DNA of 5,266 bases from Balneolales bacterium. GTDB lineage: Bacteria > Bacteroidota > Rhodothermia > Balneolales > Natronogracilivirgulaceae. The stretch lies in the NCBI GenBank assembly GCA_007133995.1, contig SLLP01000270.1, positions 1 through 5,266 on the forward strand. The letters are read 5' to 3'. The position numbers and the translations under genes are program-made. Shown piece after piece: positions 1 through 4,196 of this stretch (the stretch's first letter is position 1; every line of letters starts with the position of its first letter). The notes under the pieces were generated by a model that was not told the DNA's origin, did not search any database, and saw nothing but the letters and a program-made list of their open reading frames with translations.

Positions 1-200
1 AGTTCCAGTCCGCACGGTATGCTAGTCCAGTTTATGAACTTTTCGGGGTGGAAGGTCTGCCGGTGTCCGCCATGCCGGAGATTGACCAACCGGTCATGGG
101 TACCATCGGATATCATATCAGAAGCGGGGGCCATGCCGTTACGGCCTACGACTGGGAGCAGTACATAACATTCTTCAATACCCACTTCATGGATCGGTAA
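1..200 (+). CDS. Alpha/beta-hydrolase (esterase-like), C-terminal fragment
   Basis: This is the 3' end of a gene that begins before the window. The readable frame starts at base 3 and gives 65 residues up to TAA at 198-200. The sequence reads PVYELFGVEGL, then a Pro-rich turn, then IGYHIRSGGHAVTAYDWEQY and a final helix ending FFNTHFMDR. The GGH followed by a D-W helix is the usual setting of the catalytic histidine at the C-terminus of alpha/beta-hydrolases, here His44 of the fragment (bases 132-134). Similar tails occur in bacterial proteins annotated as acetylxylan or glucuronoyl esterases or dienelactone-hydrolase-like enzymes. The Ser and acid residues lie outside the window, so substrate and subfamily cannot be settled. 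A second stop, TAG, follows directly at 201-203. No good terminator hairpin follows, and the next gene is about 200 bases away. Confidence 0.7.
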   Translation, partial: FQSARYASPVYELFGVEGLPVSAMPEIDQPVMGTIGYHIRSGGHAVTAYDWEQYITFFNTHFMDR

Positions 201-342
201 TAGTACGCATTACTAAGCCGGTTGTGGCATGAGGGGGCTCGTCAAGACCAGATTGCAGCGTGCGATTACTCAGGGACGCCCGATCATAATCAGTGACAAC
301 GCAAAGCACGGGAACTCTTTATAAGAGATAGAGGTTTCGGGC

Positions 343-370
343 TTGACCAAATGCTTAACAGATGTAAATC
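343..370 (+). promoter_or_regulatory. Possible promoter of the FAS1 lipoprotein gene
   Basis: TTGACC at 343-348 resembles a -35 box. After a 16-base spacer comes TAAATC (365-370), a weak -10 candidate. It would start transcription near 377 and leave a leader of about 27 bases before the ATG at 404. The -10 is poor, and the sigma factor of this lineage may prefer other boxes, so this is only a candidate. Another AT-rich candidate, TATAAG at 320-325, sits inside the small inverted repeat CTCTT-TAT-AAGAG (315-327) and has no well-placed -35. Confidence 0.3.
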
Positions 371-394
371 AACCAACAGACCAACCAAACTAAT

Positions 395-399
395 GAGGT
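395..399 (+). promoter_or_regulatory. Ribosome binding site of the FAS1 gene
   Basis: GAGGT lies four bases before the ATG at 404. It supports that start, which also begins the lipoprotein signal peptide. Confidence 0.55.
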
Positions 400-403
400 A
401 ATT

Positions 404-1540
404 ATGAAACAACTATATGCAATCGGAATGATGTCACTGTTGCTCGTACTGAGCGCTTGCGATGTCACCGATAACTACGTCAGTGACGGTGAGATTCCGT
501 CGCAATCCAGCTCCCCGGCCGTAGAATCACTTGTTAGTGGTCAGGAAACGACAGATGCAACGCTTCTTGATATCGCCGCCGGTGCCGATGATTTCAGCAT
601 TCTGGCACAAGCGGTCCTGTTCACCGGACTGGATGATGTGCTCAGCGGACGCCGTCAGTTTACTGTCTTTGCCCCGACCAACGACGCTTTTGTCGCCTTG
701 CTCGAAAGTTTGGGTGAGGAAGCCGAAAACCTGTATAAGGATGGCGAGTTCGTTGAAGGGAACGAAGAGTTCGTAAAGACCATCCTGCTATACCACGTGG
801 CCCCCGGTAACCGGGACTCAGGTGACGTAGTTGGATCAGATCAGATCAAATCCCTGCAGGGTTCTTTCATCAAAGTATCTTCGGAAGAGGGTGATTTTTT
901 TGTGGGTAATGAGGAGACAGTTTTCGCGCAGCTCATCGATCTGGATATCTTTGCAAGAAATGGTGTAATCCATGTAATTGACGCGGTAATGCTCCCTCCC
1001 TCGGAATTTAATCCGGGTGACAAGGGTGCAAAAGACGATGACGAAAATGGCAACGGTAACGGGAATGGCTATAATGGAATGAATGACAGGCCAGACCAGA
1101 CGATCGTTGATATTGCCGCGGGCAACGAAGATTTCAGCATCCTGGTACAGGCTGTCGTTTTTGCCAGCCTGGGCGAGCAACTGAGCGGTCGACGACAGTT
1201 CACCGTATTCGCTCCAACCAACGCTGCTTTTGTGGCACTGCTCGAAAGCCTGGGAGATGATGCCGAGGGACTGTACAAAGACGGTGAGTTTGTTGATGGC
1301 AATGAGCAGTTTGTCAGGGATATACTTCTGTACCATGTGGCTCCTGGCAAGCGTGAAGCAGAAGATGTAGAGACATCGGACCGCATTCGCACGCAAAACA
1401 GATCGTTCGTCTTTGTGAAGGAGGAGGAAGGAAGCTTATTCGTGGGCAATAACACCAACGGTTTTGCCGAAATCCTTGCAACGGATATCATGGCCAGCAA
1501 TGGGGTGATCCATGTCATTGATGCGGTGATGTTGCCATAG
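404..1540 (+). CDS. Lipoprotein with two FAS1 (fasciclin) domains
   Basis: This 378-residue exported lipoprotein begins MKQLYAIGMMSLLLVLSAC: a basic start, a hydrophobic core and the lipobox LSAC (residues 16-19), so Cys19 is the predicted lipidated residue. A Ser/Pro-rich tether runs to about residue 50. FAS1 domain 1 spans about 51-198 and domain 2 about 231-378. Each has the conserved FAS1 H1 stretch TVFAPTN.AF (residues 87-96 and 267-276), an ILLYHV segment, and the H2 stretch NGVIHVIDAVMLP (186-198 and 366-378). The linker is acidic and ends in a Gly-Asn run (GNGNGNG, about 216-222). FAS1 domains commonly mediate adhesion to surfaces, matrix or other proteins; the partner here is unknown. 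Asp at +2 after the Cys would mean inner-membrane retention under the enterobacterial rule, which may not hold in this lineage. The gene has its own upstream gap and a hairpin after it, so it is probably monocistronic. Confidence 0.93.
   Translation: MKQLYAIGMMSLLLVLSACDVTDNYVSDGEIPSQSSSPAVESLVSGQETTDATLLDIAAGADDFSILAQAVLFTGLDDVLSGRRQFTVFAPTNDAFVALLESLGEEAENLYKDGEFVEGNEEFVKTILLYHVAPGNRDSGDVVGSDQIKSLQGSFIKVSSEEGDFFVGNEETVFAQLIDLDIFARNGVIHVIDAVMLPPSEFNPGDKGAKDDDENGNGNGNGYNGMNDRPDQTIVDIAAGNEDFSILVQAVVFASLGEQLSGRRQFTVFAPTNAAFVALLESLGDDAEGLYKDGEFVDGNEQFVRDILLYHVAPGKREAEDVETSDRIRTQNRSFVFVKEEEGSLFVGNNTNGFAEILATDIMASNGVIHVIDAVMLP
554..1537 (+). repeat. Internal 540-bp-period duplication (two FAS1 domains)
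   Basis: Residues 51-198 (554-997) align without gaps to residues 231-378 (1094-1537), at a constant offset of 180 codons. By hand count 99 of 148 positions are identical (67%). Identity is complete in SGRRQFTVFA and near complete in PTN.AFVALLESLG and YKDGEFV.GN. Many codons differ at third positions between the copies, so the duplication is not recent and the protein sequence has been kept by selection. Confidence 0.9.
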
Positions 1541-1550
1541 AGATTCGTTT

Positions 1551-1576
1551 TGCTGCCATAGTGTGGCAGCATATTT
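1551..1576 (+). terminator. Hairpin after the FAS1 gene, probable terminator
   Basis: TGCTGCCA (1551-1558), a five-base loop TAGTG, and TGGCAGCA (1564-1571) form a perfect 8-bp stem starting ten bases after the FAS1 stop codon. The T tract after it is poor (TATTT), so intrinsic termination may be weak. The hairpin may instead protect the 3' end of the mRNA. Confidence 0.5.
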
Positions 1577-1643
1577 GACTCCATACCAGTGATTCCGCGG
1601 GTGCAACTATCTGTATGCCAGAGCGTGAGTCACTTCGGCTTCA

Positions 1644-1684
1644 GCTGCCAGGAATGTCGACTAATATCTGATTAGAGCGGCAGC
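1644..1684 (+). other. Nested inverted repeat in the non-coding stretch
   Basis: The outer arms are GCTGCC (1644-1649) and GGCAGC (1679-1684). The inner arms are CTAAT (1661-1665) and ATTAG (1671-1675) around loop ATCTG. The sides between the two stems are unequal (11 and 3 bases). The outer arms repeat the core of the hairpin at 1551-1571, so the four arms could also cross-pair. No function is assigned. Confidence 0.3.
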
Positions 1685-1713
1685 CTCGACAACAAGCTAA
1701 TTGATTACTTAAA

Positions 1714-1753
1714 AAAGCCTTACAGGTGATTCTATCTGTAGGGCTTTCCTTTT
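1714..1753 (+). terminator. Terminator-like hairpin with T tract
   Basis: AAAGCCTTACAG (1714-1725) pairs with CTGTAGGGCTTT (1736-1747) over 12 positions with one G-U wobble. The loop is 10 bases, and CCTTTT follows at 1748-1753. On shape alone this is a good intrinsic terminator, and A-rich bases before the left arm could make it work on both strands. The same bases also read as a decayed signal peptide of the following pseudogene (KKALQVILSVGLSF), so the hairpin may be partly coincidental. Confidence 0.45.
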
Positions 1754-1754
1754 G

Positions 1755-1772
1755 TGCGCCCGGCAGGGCGCA
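1755..1772 (+). other. Short GC-rich hairpin
   Basis: TGCGCCC (1755-1761), loop GGCA, and GGGCGCA (1766-1772) form a perfect 7-bp stem just after the T tract of the previous hairpin. It is enclosed by ACAGGTGA (1722-1729) and its reverse complement TCACCTGT (1774-1781). Pairing of those two would compete with the preceding terminator-like stem. No known RNA family was recognised. Confidence 0.3.
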
Positions 1773-2119
1773 TTCACCTGTCAGACGGTTGCACCGGCTG
1801 GTGCAGGCACGGCAGAAAATCCTTATCAAATCAGCTCCCTGGAAAACCTGCTGTGGATGGCTGAAGAGATTGAAAATGAGGACGATTTCCGAGATAACCA
1901 CTTTCAGCAGATAAATGATATAGATACTTTCAAGTCATCCGGTTGGTTTGACGGCAAAGGCTTTCTTCCCATAGGCGGAGGCGGCATCAATTGCCGGCGG
2001 TTTCAATATCTATCGCCTGTAAACGGAGGGACAGGTACTCACCCGCCGCATGAGACTTGTTAGATAATACGTTTTTTCCGTTTTAACGCTATTTCAGGTA
2101 GCATGTTTTTGCAACAATA

Positions 2120-2140
2120 AAAGTGCATTGCATGCATTTT
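2120..2140 (+). other. Small inverted repeat with T run
   Basis: AAAGTGCA (2120-2127) and TGCATTTT (2133-2140) pair over eight positions with one G-U wobble around loop TTGCA. The right arm ends in four Ts. It may be a weak terminator of the decayed gene or an operator-like site. The rest of 2064-2220 is AT-rich, and no convincing promoter was found there, by either the TTGACA/TATAAT or the Bacteroidota TTTG/TAnnTTTG pattern. Confidence 0.25.
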
Positions 2141-2221
2141 GGGAAAATAAATCCATATCAGACAGGCGGTCCATTTGTATTTATCAGGAAAAGCGCCATT
2201 TTGTAGGAAAATATTTGGATT

Positions 2222-2247
2222 AAGAGGTCAATGATACATATATAATG
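2222..2247 (+). promoter_or_regulatory. Ribosome binding site plus 4-codon mini-ORF overlapping the next start
   Basis: AAGAGG (2222-2227) is a good Shine-Dalgarno match, but it lies 17 bases before the ATG at 2245, too far for direct use. It is three bases before another ATG (2231) that opens Met-Ile-His-Ile-stop. The TAA of that mini-ORF (2243-2245) shares its last A with the ATG of the fusion gene, giving TAATG. This arrangement fits termination-reinitiation coupling. The ATG at 2245 is probably correct, because it places Cys at residue 2 as the NRDE/TANGO2 family requires. Confidence 0.4.
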
Positions 2248-4089
2248 TGCACGCTGAGTTGGCAGATACGGGACAATCGTTTAACGGTCCTGTTCAATCG
2301 GGATGCATCCGTTGTCCAGGAACGTAAGCTGCTTCCGGAGATAAGGTGCCCGGGTGATTCGTGCGTACTGGCTCCGTTTGGAAGCAACAGCGGTGGCGGT
2401 GCGCCGATCATGGTGAATGAATACGGTTTGGTTTTTTGTCTGATGCGCGATTTCCGGGCAGCGCCGAAAAAGCGCAGCTACCCTGAAAAGCGTGCCTGCT
2501 CCGAGGAGGCCGAAAGTTTTCTCGCCAACCTTTCGGGAATATCAAATCTGCACGAGCTGCGAACCAGACTTGCGGATTTCGGTTCTGCGGATTCAGTTCC
2601 TGCGGATTCAGTTCCTGCGGATTCAGTTCCTGTGGATTCAGTTCCTGTGGATTCAGTTCCTGCGGATTCTGAAACTTCTGATCCCGGTTCTGTGAATTCG
2701 ATTCCTGCAGATTTTGATAATGGAGGTCCTGTTTATGAAGATCCAAACTCTGCAAAAACGGGCTTTGCGCGTTTCGATCCGTTTTTGTTGACTGTTTTTC
2801 CCGGTGTGTTTCCTCCGCTTCAATGGCATTGGGATGGAGTGGAATTGAAAGAAGTAACCGCCGCTCCGCCTATCATCACCACCTCATCCAGATTTCCGGC
2901 GTGGACGCAGAAGCGTCGCATCCGTATTTTTCGAAAAGGCACCGGTAATTACAGGTTTACACTGGATGACGAGCATCACCTGGCACTGCACCGGCGCTGT
3001 GCTTCAAGTTTTCCGGCCGCATCCATACGCCGTGCGGCGTTCGCTTTACCGGGGGCACCTGTTTCTTGGCGCTTGATAAAAGCAAGAGAAATCAGCGTAT
3101 ACCGGATCCGGGTTGAGGATGGAATGATAGGGATGAGCCGGCATTCCGGAGGGTCGGCATCCCGTCCAGGTCCGGATCGTGACGTGCAAATGCCTCGCAA
3201 ACCGGAACCGGTCATTCAGCGGCGGATCATCACACCGGAGCCTTACAGTGGCAAGTTGATCGATGTTGAGCGGCTCTTCCGTGAGAGAAGTCCGGAGCTG
3301 TACCAAAAGGTTCCGGGATGGGTGTTTAGACTCATACGCATCATCATCAAAGAAAAGAGACTGAACCATTATCTGGGTGATGTGAGTGACCGGCCGGGCA
3401 ACTTTCTGGCGTCTAATATTCTAAATCATCTTGAGGTTCGGGCGGAAGTCAGGCCCCCGGCCGGACCCATTTTGTCGTCTGACGTTCAGCCGCTTACGAA
3501 ACCCGGCCGGAGAGTGATCTTTATGGCCAACCATCCAACCGGCGGATTGGACGGATTGTTGTTGCAGCATTGGCTGTCGGGCTATTATCCGGACATTCGC
3601 ATCATCGCCAATGATTTGCTGTATATCGTCCCGCATCTGCGACCGTGGCTGGTACCGGTGGATATTTACCGACCAAGCCGGCAGTCCATGGCCAGGCTCC
3701 GTAAGGCTTTCGATGATGACGCGCCGCTGTTGATTTATCCCGCCGGTTCTGCGGCGCGACGAATAAAGGGGGAGCTCGTTGAAGCGCAGTGGAAAAAAAT
3801 GCCGGTAAAACTTGCCCGGGAGCACAAAAGAAATATTGTACTTATTCATATTGATGGTTACAATTCCAATTTGTTCAATAGTGTTGCCTGGCTTCGCAGG
3901 ACCGCAGGGATCAGCATGAACCTCGAACTGCTGTTTCTGTCACGCGCGCTCATCAATCCGGCCTGCAAGTGCTACGGGATAACGATCGGACCCACGGTTT
4001 CACCTGATGATATCGAGATTCTGGGTAAAACCGACCGCGATCGGGCGGCAAAATTACAGCAAAAGTGTACATTGTTGGCCAAAAGTTAA
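2245..4089 (+). CDS. Fusion: NRDE/TANGO2-like domain + GlsA-type PlsC acyltransferase
   Basis: This is one open frame of 614 residues. Residues 1-98 match the start of the NRDE/TANGO2 family: MCTLSW with Cys2 as candidate nucleophile (Ntn-hydrolase-like by family prediction), LFNRD (16-20), and VNEYGL. The domain resumes after an inserted repeat with FDPFLLTVFPG (177-187), WDGVEL (196-201), ITTSS (211-215) and a closing strand ISVYRIRV (283-290). Residues about 333-614 are a complete acyltransferase of the GlsA kind. It has an N-terminal IDVERLF helix, motif NHPTGGLDG (429-437, His430 and Asp436), LVPVDIYRPSRQS (470-479 region), YPAG (498-501), and IHIDGYNSNLF (534-544) followed by an NLELLFL strand. 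GlsA O-acylates N-(3-hydroxyacyl)-glycine at the membrane in Bacteroides aminolipid synthesis. Substrate here is inferred. The downstream gene encodes the matching N-acyltransferase 103 bases away. Oddities: NRDE reads NRDA, the family's GGTW is GGGAP, and about 30 extra residues follow His249-Arg250. The acyltransferase call is firm; activity of the TANGO2-like half is uncertain. Confidence 0.88.
   Translation: MCTLSWQIRDNRLTVLFNRDASVVQERKLLPEIRCPGDSCVLAPFGSNSGGGAPIMVNEYGLVFCLMRDFRAAPKKRSYPEKRACSEEAESFLANLSGISNLHELRTRLADFGSADSVPADSVPADSVPVDSVPVDSVPADSETSDPGSVNSIPADFDNGGPVYEDPNSAKTGFARFDPFLLTVFPGVFPPLQWHWDGVELKEVTAAPPIITTSSRFPAWTQKRRIRIFRKGTGNYRFTLDDEHHLALHRRCASSFPAASIRRAAFALPGAPVSWRLIKAREISVYRIRVEDGMIGMSRHSGGSASRPGPDRDVQMPRKPEPVIQRRIITPEPYSGKLIDVERLFRERSPELYQKVPGWVFRLIRIIIKEKRLNHYLGDVSDRPGNFLASNILNHLEVRAEVRPPAGPILSSDVQPLTKPGRRVIFMANHPTGGLDGLLLQHWLSGYYPDIRIIANDLLYIVPHLRPWLVPVDIYRPSRQSMARLRKAFDDDAPLLIYPAGSAARRIKGELVEAQWKKMPVKLAREHKRNIVLIHIDGYNSNLFNSVAWLRRTAGISMNLELLFLSRALINPACKCYGITIGPTVSPDDIEILGKTDRDRAAKLQQKCTLLAKS
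2571..2720 (+). repeat. 15-bp tandem repeat coding for Ala-Asp-Ser-Val-Pro
   Basis: About ten 15-bp units in register run from 2571. The first (TGCGGATTTCGGTTC) looks like the ancestral domain sequence. Units two to six (2586-2660) are TGCGGATTCAGTTCC or differ by one C-to-T change, and later units degenerate to about 2720. They encode ADFGS, ADSVP x3, VDSVP x2, ADSET and weaker copies (residues about 110-158). The unit is five codons, so copy changes keep the frame. The repeat lies between the helix LHELRTRL and the strand FDPFLL of the TANGO2-like domain, probably in a surface loop. Confidence 0.92.
3115..3126 (+). promoter_or_regulatory. Possible internal translation start inside the fusion gene
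   Basis: GAGG (3115-3118) lies five bases before an in-frame ATG (3124, Met294), with a second ATG at 3133 (Met297). A start here would give a protein of about 321 residues containing the whole acyltransferase domain and no TANGO2-like part. That is close to the size of ordinary stand-alone GlsA-type enzymes. The spacing is better than that of the annotated start at 2245. It may be chance. Confidence 0.35.
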
Positions 4090-4099
4090 ATGGGAAAAT

Positions 4100-4108
4100 T
4101 GGTATAAT
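4100..4108 (+). promoter_or_regulatory. Possible extended -10 promoter before the N-acyltransferase gene
   Basis: TGGTATAAT is a perfect TATAAT preceded by the TGn extension. It lies 84 bases before the ATG at 4193, in an AT-rich gap. No good -35 is seen at the right distance. If real, it would let the second gene be transcribed independently of the fusion gene. Housekeeping sigma factors of Bacteroidota use other boxes, so its relevance depends on the lineage. Confidence 0.35.
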
Positions 4109-4142
4109 TGGGGATTCAATCTTGAAATTGTAACATGAAGGA

Positions 4143-4196
4143 ATGAAACCGGCTGAAATGAAATCAGCTGAAATCAAACCGAAGATATTGCAATGA
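4143..4196 (+). other. Short leader ORF overlapping the next start by ATGA
   Basis: An ATG at 4143 opens 17 codons (MKPAEMKSAEIKPKILQ). The TGA (4194-4196) overlaps the ATG of the N-acyltransferase gene (4193), forming ATGA, a classic coupling arrangement. AAGGA sits directly before the first ATG with no spacer, so direct initiation there is poorly supported; Met6 at 4158 is another candidate. The peptide is built on a 15-base direct repeat (GCTGAAAT at 4152 and 4167). It resembles no protein I know, and it may simply be untranslated spacer. Confidence 0.22.

Larger units (their letters stand above)
1708..2063 (+). pseudogene. Decayed fragment of a GLUG-type surface protein gene
   Basis: In the frame that ends with TAG at 2061-2063, residues read from about 1782 give QTVAPAGAGTAENPYQISSL, then LLWMAEEI, DDF..NHFQQINDID and SGWFDGKGFLPIGG (to about 1985). 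This is the usual start of the mature part of large secreted GLUG-motif proteins: a GxGTxxNPYQI turn, a helix, QxNDID, then a GW..G.GF.PIG block. Such proteins normally run for hundreds more residues. Here the match stops at the Gly run and the frame closes after about 25 unrelated codons. No ATG with a signal peptide exists in this frame. In another frame, 1708-1770 reads LKKALQVILSVGLSFCAPGRA, which looks like a signal peptide that has lost its start codon. The simplest reading is a lost start, a frameshift near 1770-1785 and a missing C-terminal part. A real short protein starting at TTG 1752 is unlikely: it has no ribosome binding site or signal peptide. Confidence 0.55.

Noticed and set aside
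201..215. TAGTA...TACTA inverted repeat after the hydrolase gene as a terminator
   Set aside because: The stem is only five weak pairs and has no T tract.
836..1396. Long open frame on the minus strand inside the FAS1 gene (186 codons)
   Set aside because: It lies wholly within a well-supported gene, has no recognisable domain or ribosome binding site, and is explained by the codon bias of the opposite strand.
1570..1710. tRNA or other known structured RNA in the gap
   Set aside because: No T-loop GTTCRA motif, anticodon arm or CCA-type end was found, and the hairpins do not form a cloverleaf.
2241..2246. TATAAT as a -10 box for the fusion gene
   Set aside because: It overlaps the start codon at 2245, so it could not drive a transcript that carries that start.
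2571..2720. CRISPR-like array
   Set aside because: The units are contiguous 15-bp tandem copies with no spacers and stay in frame within a gene.
2408..2755. Minus-strand frame with a repeated NPQEL peptide
   Set aside because: It is the antisense reading of the 15-bp ADSVP repeat. The repeat arises from the plus-strand gene, and no start signal is present.
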